Shown here: positions 9,843 to 21,937 of the stretch, piece after piece
How the letters are laid out: each line of letters opens with the position of its first letter
How positions within the stretch are numbered: position 1 is the first letter of the stretch
Source: Gracilariopsis chorda
Taxonomy: Eukaryota; Rhodophyta; Florideophyceae; Gracilariales; Gracilariaceae
Length of the DNA: 64,000 bases
Direction of reading: 5' to 3'
Assembly: GCA_003194525.1 (NCBI GenBank)
Contig: NBIV01000003.1
Span: 772,393 to 836,392, forward strand
Position numbers and translations under genes: made by a program
The notes under the pieces: model-generated
What the model was told of the DNA's origin: nothing
The model's input: the letters and a program-made list of their open reading frames with translations, nothing else
The model's database searches: none

Positions 9843-11381
9843 CTACATCGCCTTGCGGCAAACATCCATCCCTTCCGTCCCACCACCACCACCACCGCGT
9901 CGACGCACCACTCCCCGTTGCACTTGCATTCCGCCATACATCCCGTTCGTCCCAACTCCACCGACCCCACTCGCGCGTCCTCCACGGTGCGCCTCACTCA
10001 CGCGGCCGTGCGTCGTCCTCGTCGTCTCGCACTGACCAACCCCACAGTTCATCTCCGAGTAGTACCCGTTGTCTGTCATCACCTCACATTTCCCTCGACG
10101 CATGTTGCCCTTATCTTCCATCATTCCTTTCCGCTCATTCATCTTCATTCCATTCCCACCACTCCCACCGTGCATGAACATCTGGTTCGCGATACGCACC
10201 GGCGAGTTCCTGAAACCCACTTCCACCCCGCCTTTCACCGTACCGTGCCCATTGCCGTCGTATCCGCCCGTGCGGTCTTGCATCCCCGTCAGTTCCTTCA
10301 ATTTCGCTTTGTAATCCTCTTCCGTCACGAACAGCCTCCGATCCAGATACTTGAGCAACTGCAATTCCAGACGGTTCATCTCTCGAACAGTCGGGATACC
10401 GCCCACCTTCGCATAGTGTGCATTCGCAAAACACTGGTCATCCAGATTCTTGCAAGCCAAAGTCAAAGCCGTGATGAGTAGTCGATGCATGTTGAACATC
10501 GTCACAATAAGACGAGCTTCGTTCCGTGCAACACGCTCCAGGTAGATGAGCATAACTACGAATGCCGCTGGGCTGCAGTGTGTATACGTTACAAGCCGCT
10601 TCAAGTATTCTTTTGTGGGAATCTCCGGCTTTACCACGCTGAAAAACACGCTTTCTGGTTCAGAGTAAACCGGAAGTGCGAATTTGCCTTCATTCCGATT
10701 GGCGCGCCCATCCAGGTCCCGAGCGGCGTTCTCTATAAACTGTTCCTTGCTCATACTTCCGAGGAAACGCCCGATGTGTGCTGTGTGAGCGTTGCGAGCT
10801 GCTTTTACGGCGGGAGGCCGTACCATACCCATTTGGGGAGCGTGCGCCGTGGGCTGGGGGTAGGAAACGTGCGAATGCATGTTCACCTTGGGCATCACCT
10901 GCATTTGCGCCGCGTAAGGTATCACATTGGCGCCAAGCTGCGATGGCGCCACCGCTCGGGCGTGGTTCATTGGCTCATTGTGTGGGCGAGAGAGGCCAAC
11001 TAAAGACGGTTCGGGGAACGCAAACGCGCCGGAAGAAGGCGGTGGTGGTGGCGGGGGAGCCGGCGGTGGAGCCGGAATCCGATTTCCCTGAGAAGCTTGT
11101 GGGTATATGATGAATGGCGTCTCATTCGGAGCTGCTCGGATAAGGGGCGGCTGGGCAGGCTGGTTGGCGTGAGTGTGATGGTTGGAGAGATTGGGGGCGG
11201 CGACATGGTGTGGGTAATGGAACACACGGTGCGGAGCAGGCGGTCTCGGTACAACTTGGTGGTGAGCAGGAGGAGGAGGAGGAGGAGGGTCTTGACTTGG
11301 AAGTTGGCGGTCGTTGTAAGGGTAACGAATGCAAGACGTGGGCTGTCTTGAGTACGAGTCCGGTTGGTTATTGTAGTCCAT
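9843..11381 (-). CDS. PHO80-like (P/U-type) cyclin
   Basis: A 512-residue single-exon ORF. Residues 1-190 are Pro/Gln/His-rich with two polyproline tracts (about 32-38 and 104-115). Residues about 243-365 form a single cyclin box of the PHO80/cyclin-P type: FFSVVKPEIPTKEYLKRL, then YLERVARNEA, NMHRLLITALTLACK with D-D-x-C after it, YAKVGGI and LELQLLKYLDRRLFV. These are the landmark segments of the family, including the Lys and Glu that contact the CDK. Known relatives bind PHO85-type kinases and link nutrient state, phosphate in yeast, to transcription and division. The C-terminus (370-512) is Gly/Met-rich and unrecognised, ending in a poly-Gly run. It may be disordered. The partner kinase is not in this window. 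Confidence 0.85.
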   Translation of the reverse strand: MDYNNQPDSYSRQPTSCIRYPYNDRQLPSQDPPPPPPPAHHQVVPRPPAPHRVFHYPHHVAAPNLSNHHTHANQPAQPPLIRAAPNETPFIIYPQASQGNRIPAPPPAPPPPPPPSSGAFAFPEPSLVGLSRPHNEPMNHARAVAPSQLGANVIPYAAQMQVMPKVNMHSHVSYPQPTAHAPQMGMVRPPAVKAARNAHTAHIGRFLGSMSKEQFIENAARDLDGRANRNEGKFALPVYSEPESVFFSVVKPEIPTKEYLKRLVTYTHCSPAAFVVMLIYLERVARNEARLIVTMFNMHRLLITALTLACKNLDDQCFANAHYAKVGGIPTVREMNRLELQLLKYLDRRLFVTEEDYKAKLKELTGMQDRTGGYDGNGHGTVKGGVEVGFRNSPVRIANQMFMHGGSGGNGMKMNERKGMMEDKGNMRRGKCEVMTDNGYYSEMNCGVGQCETTRTTHGRVSEAHRGGRASGVGGVGTNGMYGGMQVQRGVVRRRGGGGGGTEGMDVCRKAM

Positions 11382-13816
11382 CGGGAATTATGGGATGTTC
11401 TCTTTTACTAGACGGTGGTGGTACAGGCTGGACGTGCTTGATTTTTAGCGGACGACGCATGGAGCGGGCGGGTGCGTTGTTCGATGTAACGAGTGCGACA
11501 CTTTCAATCGAGAATACCGAGTACTAGACACAAACGCTTTCCTTGGGTGCTAGTGCCATTTTTGCTAAGTGGTCGCAGCTGCGTAGTACGCAGCCGCAGG
11601 TCTATTATATACCGCAGCAATACACGTGCAACGTCAATTTTATGTATATTTTAACAATCAACCGACCAATAAGATGGTGTTTCTTAAGCTCTCGCGATGG
11701 TAGATACCCCCTCATAGCGTGCAAGAAAGCATAAAGTTACCCCTAAGTACAGCTATGACGCTAAGGGGGGCACTGAACGAAGACAGTGTCCTTGTCAGTC
11801 AATAAGATGAGGTCAAGTGGAGCTGTTTACAACCATTCACGCTGCCGCACTGAGCTAGAGTTTGTAAGTCGCACGTGCCCTGTGGTGAGGCTGGCTGCAT
11901 AATGTGACCTCCATTTCTTTAAGAACGCTACCTTAACCTCTATTCGCTTCAAGATTCTGCTTTCGGAAGCGGAGCAAGACGATTGGTAAGGGTTAGCGAC
12001 TAACCTTATCGCAGGTGCAGAGGGTAGATTCTTACTTCTGGTATGTCTGATGCTGATCCTTACCAGTGTTCCAAGTGAAGAGTAAGTATACACGAAGGGT
12101 AGATAAAAAAACTAGTCGTTCCTACACGTGTATACGCCGATCGGCTTCCAGAGGAATACGGATAACAATAGCCCTTACCTGTTACGAAAGTGTCATTTCC
12201 CGATACCCCTCTTGCCCTTCGCAAACTTTGGGCTCAGAAGACAACGCAATCTACCGTCAAATAGGTTCATATTGCCAAATCAGCAGAAACGCTAGCGTTA
12301 GACAGAGCTCCGAGCGCTTTCACGGACTTCACGTCCGCTGTCGTTTCTACGCCAAATAGCTTTTCCACAACAAAACGAGGTTTATGATACTTAATAGACA
12401 GCACTATATACCCAAATCCTCAGGGTTTAGATAGTATCTTACTACAATGGTGAGTGTGTACATACGCAAACGTCCCACAACAATGTAGAACTCTTAAAGG
12501 GTTAGACCGCTAACCTTTACCCGCGTCCTTGGCCGCAGCAAGAGGGGACAGGTATCGCATTCGTGTCAGAACATACTTGTTCGATTATGTCAATACCCAC
12601 ATGCTTCGACCATGCTGGTGCTCGTCTTTATAGCGAAACGAATGCACACAAGCTTTCGTAACCAACGGTGAGAAATCCTGGCGAAATTGCAGGCTGCCAT
12701 AACTCTGCTGTAACGTTGCAACGTATCGCTGGTTACCGTTTACCAAACAAATATTAACAATTGGTAATAAGCATTCTCTACAGCTGTAGATATTGTCCAC
12801 AGTGACTCGGTGTTGTCAAGGGGATTGCTAACCGTAAACCCTCCTATTCGGAAGTTTCTCCGACCAAGGGTACAGAACATCGAACGGCTTACATCGGCCT
12901 AGAATTTTTAACATTCAAAGTTTTTCAGGATGACGAACTTGCGAATTCTCCCATTAACAACATGGCTTGTCCTCTACCTAATTCCTTAACATGTTCGTCT
13001 CAAACCATAACTTGCGACCACATGCTTCAACTCCTGATAAGAGTAATCCTTAAGACCAAGGGCTACTGCCTAAGAGTAGCTTTTCTCGTGTAATAACACG
13101 AAGTGGCCTTGAGCTCTTGTGTACATGCCTATCTGTTCACAAGTATCCTCCCTCACGTTCTTATGGGCAAAAAGTTACACGGGTAGAATAGTCTCTGGTA
13201 GCATAGTACCAGCTCTTATTAGAATTATTGGGTTCCGAAGGGTCAAAAGACGAGCCCTTTATCTACTCTGGCTAGAGTTGTGGCTAGCTCCCTTAACATA
13301 AACGTAAAATCGTATACAGCTATCTCAACCACCGTTTGAGAGCATCTTCATACTTGGACAACGGAATATGACTGTGATATACCTCATCCTGTCGAAGTCG
13401 GTACATCTGTATCCGGTTGCTTTCCGTAATGAGTCAGCGTTGCTTTGTCGAGTTGGCTTACGTCATCCACCACAGTTCACGTCCTCGGCAACCATGCTGA
13501 TCTAAAATGGCAGGCTTTTGTGTCAGTACAAGGTGCACATGGCCGACTTCAAATGTAGATTCCTACCCTTCCCCAGCAGGGTAACATGGCACACGGAGTG
13601 ATTTCGAACATGCAAACATGCAAACATGCAAACATGCAAACATGCAATTTGTTTGATGTTTCATATTAGACAACAATACCACGTTGTATTGTAAAAAGGA
13701 ATAGATCTCCGAGAGCAACTGTTGCATAATTACACATTTTTCATCTCTGTTATTTCCAATGATCTTTGGGATACTCTCCGTCAACAGAATTGTGAATCTG
13801 GGGGTATGGCCTTGCC
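11382..13816. other. Gene-poor stretch, nothing recognised
   Basis: About 2.4 kb without a frame whose translation I recognise. The part next to the cyclin start presumably holds its promoter. The rest has several GGTTAG/CTAACC inverted motifs (around 11990, 12500 and 12830) but no tRNA, rRNA or transposon domain that I can identify. It could be decayed mobile DNA. Confidence 0.4.
13607..13646. repeat. Tandem repeat, five copies of AACATGCA
   Basis: Five perfect 8-bp units, AACATGCA, in a row. GCATGC-type words of this kind recur nearby (ATGCGTCTGCATAAGCATGC around 13870). It is an ordinary microsatellite-like repeat unless a DNA-binding factor uses it. Confidence 0.9.
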
Positions 13817-14465
13817 ATGATGGCAGGACGTACGCCCCAAATTGCCTTTCCCAACCATCATGGCAAAGCCATGCGTCTGCATAAGCATGCAAACCATCCG
13901 CTCTCCCCACCGCGCACCAGCAGCGCCCTTCCGACTCCCTGCGCCGCGGCCGTAGTCGCGACGGCCGGCCAGCGCGCCCTTCGGCCGCCACCGCTGTCGC
14001 TGTTGCTGTCGCTGCTCCTCACGCCTCTGTCCGCAGCCGCCGCCTGCAATACCTCAGCCGCCACGTGCGCTACCCATCCAAGCGCCAAGTTTGCTGATCC
14101 GTGTTTCTGCTATGAGGACTAGGCTTGAGGGTTATGCAAACACTGCTACCAGTTTTGAAAAGGCATTTGTAGACTCCGTGATAATAATGAATGGACATGG
14201 ACAGCGCCCTCTTCCGTCGCGCCCCACACACGATCCGTCACTGTACCCCCTTGACAGCATGGAAACCGGCTACATAAACAGCATTCCACATCTGACTGTG
14301 CCAGCCACGAATAGTAGCAATTTTGAGCAACAGGGACACGTTTTTACAGATGCACATGCGGAATATACCGTTGGAAAACTCACGGGAGTAATTCCCCACA
14401 TAATAGCACCAGATTCCGTCAAGCAAAGGCGAATTGATGTGCACCATGATCCGGTTGTGTCTTAG
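13817..14465 (+). other. Possible secreted-protein gene, two overlapping frames
   Basis: Two + strand frames abut. The first (13817-14122) contains a strongly hydrophobic run, LSLLLSLLLTPLSAAAA, followed by a short Cys-rich stretch (CNTSAATC, PCFCYED), which resembles a signal peptide and mature N-terminus. The hydrophobic run begins about 60 residues after the first Met, too far in for a normal signal peptide unless a later, non-ATG or spliced start is used. The second frame (14091-14465, 124 codons) has ordinary composition but no domain that I know. A frameshift or small intron could join them. The function is unknown and the reality of the gene doubtful. Confidence 0.25.
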
Positions 14466-14678
14466 GATCCCAAGACTAGTGATACTACAAACTACGGCCA
14501 TGTGCCGGCAGTAAAGCCACAACAACAAAACAGCAGCCCCAATATTACAATGAAGATGAGATATCTTTTATTTGTCCAAAAGGGTATCAAGCATGGTGAG
14601 AAGGAGTGGAATACGGCCGACGTTAGTCAGAAGATGACAGTTTGCAGAGAACACCGCACCATAAAGTAGCCCACGCAC

Positions 14679-14957
14679 CTAAAGATTCGGTGCCTGGGCA
14701 ATGAGTTCATTCAGTACCACAGCAGCTTCTTCCCATTTCATTTCGCTTTCAGAAATACTACGCAGTATCTCCTCCAATTCCAATAATAAGTCCTTAGACG
14801 AACCAAATCCTTTGACGTAGGAAGCGAATCCATCAGTAGCGTCTTGTTCAGTAGCCGCCGGCGCCAGGTTATGCGTTTCTGCATGTTCTTTCGCCTCCAT
14901 ATCGATGAAAGAATAATATGGAATGGAATGACCTGATATACTGGAATCGTCAGTCAT
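14679..14957 (-). CDS. Small hypothetical acidic protein
   Basis: A 92-residue ORF with balanced, protein-like composition and no low complexity: an N-terminal Ser/Asp stretch, then two probable amphipathic helices (SKDLLLELEEILRSI and EEAAVVLNELIAQA). No known family recognised. The minus strand has a TTTATATAAT box about 90-100 bp upstream of the ATG (near 15044-15053), which supports a real transcription unit. A small adaptor or regulatory protein is possible, but nothing in the sequence shows what it does. Confidence 0.45.
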   Translation of the reverse strand: MTDDSSISGHSIPYYSFIDMEAKEHAETHNLAPAATEQDATDGFASYVKGFGSSKDLLLELEEILRSISESEMKWEEAAVVLNELIAQAPNL

Positions 14958-16539
14958 GTCGCAAATAATGGCAGTGGTGGAAGGCTTTTACATAGCGAGA
15001 TGGTTGACACGAGGGTGCTGGAATCATCTGCGGCGATCACCAGATATTATATAAACACAAAAATACCTTAAGCAGGACATTATTGCCAAGTTGGTTTTGC
15101 ATGGCAGGGAAGTTTCCCCTGACAGGTTGTTATGGGTTATTATATAGACCTAGTATGAATAACTAGAGACTATGCGCACAGCCTAATTGTCTATAAAAGC
15201 CCGGGGTCGGTGGTCTCCAAGCCAACTCGGGGCAGACCACTTCTCCTCTCTTTGGCAACTCCCACCTCCTCTTAGAGCAGTCTGCTCCTCCCTCCCACCA
15301 ACCACACTTTTCCCCACCTACCCTTTTACTTGGTGCGGCTTGGTCTCCCGCACCCTTACACGTGCTTGTACTAACACCGCCCTTGTTTGGGCTCATCATC
15401 TGTGGCACGGTGCACTTCGGCCGCGTACTAGACCTAAAGTCTTGTTCGTGCGTGTTGGCCGTGGTGCTATATTAGAAGTGGTCATCAGCATTACGCTAGA
15501 TCTAAGGTTTTGATCGCGTAGGTTATCCGCTGGTGCAGTCTTTTCGGTACAATGTCCCAAGCTTGTTCGCTTTTTGTGTTATACAATCACTACCTGGTTC
15601 CCTTGCTACGTAATACATTGATTATTTGACACAGTTTGTTTCTGTTTACTACATTGGCATTGCACGCCTGTGCTGGCACTTTCGAGCTACGATTCTATTT
15701 CTGAACTGCCCTCCACTGAAAAATGGTACAAAAAGGACTGTCATCGTCCAGTTTCGTGACAACGTGCAACATGACACCCGCAAGAATCAACGCTAACGCA
15801 CTCTTAAAGCACTATTTTCTGTCAAAATTTCTAACGATATGTGTCGTGAAATAATACGTTAAAAAAACCAGGCCGCCTGTAGCAATAGCTAGACACGGCC
15901 CAGAAAGGAAGATTCCTTTGCTTGAACACAAGTTGAAGTAGTTGGAGTTACGTTGGTTGAGAGCAGAGACCGGGGTTGCGCTCTGTTCTCTCTCTTTTAT
16001 ATTAGAGAGGGGAAGACGCCACTCGTCTTCCTCAGAACAAGCTAGATGCACGCAAAAATGTATGCCACCTTGTAAGCAGGCCATATTACCGTTTTCAGAG
16101 AATGTGAAAAGGCAAGACGATTTCTCACCATCCCCAAGGATGGCCAGATGGTCTGGTCCATTTCTTTGTGTCTCACCGTCCCATAAGGATGGTGAGCACA
16201 CCTAAGTCCTCACAATATTCGTTTCTTTCGCCCCGCACAGATTTGCGTAAGATTTGTGACTTGTAACGTTCACCTAACGCGTAAGACTTTGCCAACTACG
16301 AGGAAGATAGTGAAGTATGTTACAGGAAGGTTAGCCTTTTACAATTGTGGTTTCAGGCAGTGACTAGGTCTACATATTCTACCTACCTGACGACCTTTCG
16401 TATGTAACCATTTGCAAGGGGTCAGCAGTCACGTATGATTATCATTCACTATCTGTGTAAGAAAGACAGAGAAGTTAGGTAGATGGATAACGACTTGGAT
16501 GTCAAAATTTGCAAGTGGAAGTCGAAGTTTCAGTCATGT
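14958..16539. other. Gene-poor stretch with an LTR-like TATA region
   Basis: No recognisable coding region. Around 15192 the + strand has TATAAAAG followed by a C/T-rich, CTCC-rich transcribed-looking stretch to about 15600, reminiscent of an LTR R-U5 or a host promoter and leader. I found no TG...CA pair with matching duplications. At about 16126-16199 an inverted repeat (CTCACCATCC / GGATGGTGAG) flanks a 50-bp interior. The 129-codon minus frame at 15812-16201 has a hydrophobic tail but no known domain. Confidence 0.35.
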
Positions 16540-17091
16540 GGCATGAAAACGCTCCGGTCGTTTTGCAAAAGCCATTGGTTGACCTGGTTAACGGTACCAG
16601 TTTTTGGGAGGGTATTCCGCGCGTTACATTGTTAAGATTTGGTTTAGCCATCAGCAGGGATGTCTAAACCATCAGTATGACCGATATCAGAGACGTCTAA
16701 CTTCTGGTATTATTGTTGTGCGGCGTTGACGTCCATCACAAACCTTTTCCCTTTCATAAATGAAATCCTAACAATCGTGTCAAGTAGAGACTTGCAGTCC
16801 GTCAGCATACATAACCTTAGCTTCTGATCCAAGATCTTTTCCAAATCGTAGCGCAACATATATGCCACGCCAAATGCATCGGAAAACGCGTATATTTCTC
16901 CACCCAGTACACTTCTAACAATTCTTCGAGACTTGTGCGAACGATAGCACAACACATTGCACTTGTTGTTTTTGTGACACATTGTAACGATATACCCTAG
17001 TTGTGAGGACTGCTCTAGCTTGTTCACAAAGACGGCGTGAGCGCAAACTAGAATATACAATGACGGTAGATCGAAGTTTTGTTGCAGAATC
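16540..17091 (-). pseudogene. RNase H domain of element A (3' fragment)
   Basis: Copia-type RNase H: SQLGYIV strand, KSRRIVRSVLGGEIYAFSDAF with its catalytic Glu, LTDCKSLLDTIV with a catalytic Asp, and MDVNAAQQ. Past the stop at 16710 the frame resumes with a DIGHTDG/DIPADG-TK segment typical of the end of this domain, to about 16540. The upstream side ends exactly at the LTR of chromovirus B. The RT half is 17.5 kb away at 34595. Confidence 0.8.
17087..17091. repeat. Target-site duplication of B, left copy
   Basis: GAATC immediately before the LTR start. It matches GAATC at 34590-34594 just after the far LTR. Five base pairs is usual for Ty3/gypsy integrases. Confidence 0.85.
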
Positions 17092-17803
17092 TGTAGAGCA
17101 ACGCTATTGCGGCACTTTAACGCCAATGCAGCTCATATAAAATTGATACCGTGTATGGGCATGGAACCGGCACTACGAGACGGGGGTCGATTTCCAATTA
17201 TCTGGCATAGGGCCAATTATTGGCATAGGTATGATTAGTCCAGTATTACTGGCAAGTGTAGCACAAATGTAGTGGTTTTTACACCCATTTTTGGGATTGT
17301 CAATATTTTAGGGACAATCACCATTACAGTGGGTTGGGGCTGGTACTTAGGTGGAGGTGACCCACCTCATCCCTCTGGGAAGTAAACTATCAAGCAAGTG
17401 CATGGCTCTGACTCAGACCTCCCTGGGCGTCTGGTAACTCCTCGCGGTGGGCCAGCTCCTTGTTCAGGGCTAGTCATCCACCTTGTGGAGCTTTCTCACC
17501 GCACTATCGTACGTTTTTCTACCGCGTATTGCGTTTTGTTACTTTTCGTTGTCCTGTTAACAGGTGGCACCACGGTTTCCACCGTTGCTACCGCTCACCG
17601 CCGTTTAGTCGTCTTCGCGATCTCGCTCGTTTCAACCGTCGTCACGGCCTCTCATTCGACACCTGTCATACACTTGTAGTGGGACCCAGAGTTACGCCCG
17701 GCTAGCGCGCCCACCACAGGTGGCTCTGTTTGCTACGCTACCCTCTACGGAGGGAAGTCCCGAACACCTTCGTGCGTCATTCCCTCACAGGGTTTGCGCC
17801 AAA
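17092..17803 (+). repeat. 5' LTR of chromovirus B
   Basis: Starts TGTAGAGCAACG and aligns throughout with 33878-34589. Its right edge is blurred by divergence (about 17800-17806). TGGTCTCCCAACC at 17807 would be a suitably placed primer-binding site complementary to a tRNA 3' end; which tRNA was not determined. Confidence 0.82.
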
Positions 17804-18164
17804 AAGTGGTCTCCCAACCTAGAACGTCGTACGGGGTTGTCTCGTGATCGAGATTGCTCTTTTTGGACCATTAACTGCTGTCGGTAAGCTGATCCATTCT
17901 TGGAGTTGGTTGTTCCAATCTTGGATTCATTCTATTCCTAGTTTCGATGGAATTGGGGAAGAAATCGAATTTCAGAAATCAAGGTTCTTCTCGACCCAGG
18001 TCGAATAGTGGGGATGTCCCACCGCAGCCGCGGTCAGTACCCGGCTCTCGGGAAGGGAATGGAAAGAAGCCCGGAAATCGGAAGCAGCCATAAAAGTCGT
18101 CAGAACCCCCAGTTGCTGGGTCCTCTAACGTTACGTTCCTAAAAAGGATGCTCAAACCACAGCT

Positions 18165-18837
18165 GTGGATTTTGATGCCCTCATTGTTGAGTTGAGAGCA
18201 CAAATTGGTAACTTAGAGGCTCAGACATCTGTCTTACAGAGCTCTTACGCATCCCTCTCCAGTGAGGTCGATGCCTTCCGCATGCGGATCAATGCCGATC
18301 TCATCGGTGGTGTATCCGAAGATGTTCGTACCTTATGGACTGATCTTAATGCTCTCTTAGAAATCCTTCGTGGATACCCTAAAGTAATGGGGAGAATGGA
18401 GTTGAAATTTAATCAAGTGATGGCTCGTCTCTAGACGTTGAAAAATACCATCATTGATGGATATGGCGCTCGAGAGGCCCAGGCCGCTGTTTCGCACCCC
18501 GAACGCAACCACGACCGTGGTAGGAGACGTCCGAAACGGAAGGAAGCGCACGATTATGATTCGGATTCGTCCCGTTCATCGGGTGGTTCAAGCCATTCGA
18601 GCTGCTCGGCAGACTCGGCTTCGACAGCCGAGAATGGTCACCATGGACGCTTATCCCATTCGCAGAAGTCGGCAGCCACCTATGGTGAGATTCGATGCCG
18701 AACTAGGGGTAGGAAACACTCAGGTTTGTCTGAATTGGGGCCTACTAACCCATTGTACAGGAAGCAGTTATCTTACCAGTACTACCGTCTGGAAGATTCC
18801 TCCTTGGACCGGACGCCCCATTGAACGGGAAAGGTAA
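18165..18837 (+). pseudogene. Gag of chromovirus B (broken)
   Basis: A short coiled-coil-like start (heptad-rich, VELRAQIGNLEAQTSVLQSS) runs to a stop at 18434. Ser/Arg-rich sequence continues in other frames to about 18837, and further Gag-like remains run to about 19300. Position after the 5' LTR and before the protease identifies it as Gag; no zinc knuckle is readable. Confidence 0.55.
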
Positions 18838-19770
18838 AAGACTGTACGGAACGCATGGCTCTTACGTTCAGAAAACAGTTCTTCACCGGAAAAGACCCCA
18901 ACATGGTGTTGAACTTTTTGGCACGCTTTGTGAGGAAGCTGACATCCTTGGGATGAGTGAATGGCAAGCTGTTGTTGCCCTACCCTACTTCTGACGGGGA
19001 CTCGCAGAGGACCAATTCAACGCCCACTGGATGGTGGCTGTGAGCTGGAAGTTCAGGGTGGTGATGGCGGCGGTCGAGGCGGCCGATGAGAGGGGAAGAA
19101 GGGATCTGATAAGGCGGGATGTGGTGCGGCAATTGGGCTTTCCGCGCGCCGAGTCGGTGAGTATTTTGACAGGGTGAACAGATGAGACCGGAGATCGGCC
19201 CATACCTCTGGTACCCTTCGTACCTGAGGCGAATCGGACACCAATGGAGCCCTATTTTGGCACCTAGAAATCTGCGATCACTACCCGGCCATGCACGGGG
19301 ACAAGAAGTAAATCACAAAATTTGATGACTTCCTAGGTGGACATTTGTCGGACACGTGAGCGACCCGCACGGACAGAATTGGCACAATCTCGAACTCTGG
19401 CGGTACAAAGTTTGGCATTTTTCATTGTTCATAGGGAGTCCTCGCACTTTCGTATCTTTGCCCCAAAGCGGTTGATTCCCATCGTAATTCGTTCGCAGAA
19501 CCGTCGATGCTGGCTCTTGTTTCTACCCGGAACCCGATTACTAGTCCCGCCGTAGCGGATAGCACCGAACAACAGGCTGAATCATAGCCATCGCTAGTAC
19601 CGAACATTGTACAGACACGGGACACTACTCAGTCGAAGAACTGAGTGAGGGAGTCTCCAATGGAGGGGCTCTTGAGTTGAGGCCTACAGCGCCCGAGGCG
19701 TAACCGCCTCGCTCCCCGGTCAGGATCTTTTCGAGGAATTCGGCCACCACCGACGCGTATTCTACCACTC

Positions 19771-20030
19771 TTGGTGTGTTCCTTTGGCCGTGGATACGGT
19801 ATAGGAACAGCAGGATCCCGTATCAAGTCATGGTTACGGCCAAGAGGAACTATAAGGTCTTTGCGGACCTTGGCCTTTCCACCCAGTATATGGTGCGTCA
19901 TCTGTCTATTCTGGATACAGGTGCCGGTCCTAACTCCATTATTGAATCCTAGTTACCGCCAAAAGTCCGTGAACAAGTCCTTCGAGGACCTGTTATCGAC
20001 ATCGCCGACGCTAACAATAACCCGTTGAAA
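19771..20030 (+). pseudogene. Protease of chromovirus B (broken)
   Basis: At 19911 the + strand reads LDTGAGPNS, the Asp-Thr-Gly active-site loop of a retroviral-type aspartic protease. Stops flank it on both sides, and the hydrophobic second half of the fold is only partly readable up to about 20100. Confidence 0.65.
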
Positions 20031-20829
20031 ACGGCTCGTATCGTTTCACATATCGTGAGGATTGGCAACTGCGTCGTGCAGCTTGAGTTCATTTTCTGTA
20101 AGACGCGAGCCGCTCCTTTTTTTTGGATGAGATTTCTGTGATCGATTCGTCACCTCTATTCCACCGCTGTCTCGGGAGGTAGAAATGGAGAATGGTTCGA
20201 TGGTCAAGATCATTTGCCGCTCCCTATGTAGAGCATCGTCAAAGCTGGTGTCTTTGCCAGCTCCCTTTCGGGATTCTTCAGCTTCTAAGGAGTCACCAAA
20301 GCTTCGTGTTGCACGACCCATGGCCGTCCCACCAGAATCCCAGATATTGATCACGTTACAGCCACTCCTCGTGGGAAACTGGTTGTTCAACCGCTGAAAT
20401 CATTATCTGAGAAATATCACCTCGCCTAAGCGAATGGCGTTGTTCAAATCTCTAATGAACACCCTTAACAGGTCTTAATTGCTAACTTTGGCAATAAACC
20501 CCAGTATCTGGTAAAAAACCAAGTTGTTGGCACATTCCTACCGCATCCGACGGCCCTGATAGCCACAAAGGTGTCTGCCACTGAAGTACTCGGACTTATC
20601 CCGACTTTGGAGAACACTCCTCAGCCTAAGGAGGAGGAGGGTGCCGCTTCGCAACAAGGGGACAAAACGAACAATTCGGAAAGGAAGACCGTCGCTACGA
20701 GTTATGACAAGCTCGACCCTGTGAAGGAGTTGGAAGAACTGGATATGGGACATGTTTGAGATTCGCACCGCGAAATACTGCATGAAATCTTGCGTGAGCT
20801 TACACCTATGTGAGATGGATCCCTCGGAG

Positions 20830-21720
20830 AGGTCTCCACCACAGAACACTGTATTGACCTGGTGCCAGGCACGAGACCAATAGCCCAGCACCCCTATCGA
20901 GCAGTTCCAAAGGCACGAGAGGAGGAACAGCTTCAGGTCGAAAAGATGCTCCGCGCAGGCGTGATTGAGCCCATTCAGTCACCGTTTGCATCGCCAGTTG
21001 TACTGGCTCCTAACTCCGATGGGTGATGGCGCTTTTTTATCAACTACCACCGACTTTATGCCGTCACCGTGAAGGACTTGTATCTTATACCTCGTATGGA
21101 CGGTTACATCGACTCTCTTGGAGAGGCAACAATGTTCTCCACATTGGATGCAAACTGGGGCTACTGGCAAGTGCCCTTTCGACCGGAGGACCGTGAAAAG
21201 AGAGCATTTGAATGCCATTTTGTGTGCCATTCTGGCCATTACCGCTTTAAGTGTATGCCATTCGGACTAACGAATGATCCCACTACGTTTCAGCGTGCTT
21301 TGGATATTCTCCTCGCCCGCTTCAAATGGTGGAGTTGCCTCGTCTATCTTGACGACATCATAGTCTTCTCCAGTACCTTGGATGACCATCTCTAACACGT
21401 TGGGAAATCATGGCCACGTTATGTGACGCTGGAAGTACCTTGAAGTTAAGGAAATGTGAATTATTCACTAACTCAGACAAGTACCTGGCAAACATCATCC
21501 GTCACGGACAGCTACTGATCGAAGAAGCTGGTGTTAAGTCCCTCAAAGAGGCTAAGCATCCGAAAACGCAGACGGAGCTTTGATCCTTTCTAGGAATTTG
21601 CAACGTCTACCGACGCTTTATTACCGGCCTCGCACGGATCGGAGGACCCCTCAACGACCTTCTAAAGTAGGGGCAGCCACCAAAACTGGAACCCCTTACA
21701 GCCTCTCAAGCGAAAGCTTT
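20830..21720 (+). pseudogene. Reverse transcriptase of chromovirus B (broken)
   Basis: Recognisable gypsy RT: the VIEPIQSPFASPVVL segment, a stop replacing the residue after NSDG, then in 21069-21395 VKDLYLIPRMD, STLDANWGYWQV, MPFGLTNDPTTFQ and the catalytic YLDD. The thumb continues after a stop, with the LGNxNxYRRF-type block near 21590 in a shifted frame. Confidence 0.85.
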
Positions 21721-21937
21721 TGCTTCTCTCTAATAGCCTGTTACATCGGCCCCGATACTATCTTTTCCTAAGAAAGGTCTGCCTTTTACCGTAGACACGG
21801 AGTCAAGTGATTAACCAATCGGCTGTGCGTTATTCCAGACCGCACCCGATGGGGAACGAAAGCCAGTTTGATATTGGGCAGGGACTGTCAATGTTCTTGA
21901 GCAAAGCTATTCTGTATCAGAGAAAGATTTTCTCTAC

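Noticed and set aside
9734-10481. Long + strand frames opposite the cyclin gene
   Set aside because: Repetitive His/Pro/Ser/Thr translation, antisense to a recognised cyclin box.
15128-15376. Possible solo LTR (TGTTA to TAACA with an internal TATAAAAG)
   Set aside because: No matching flanking duplication and no second copy in the window.
15812-16201. 129-codon minus-strand frame with a hydrophobic C-terminus
   Set aside because: Composition uneven, overlaps an inverted repeat, and no family resemblance.
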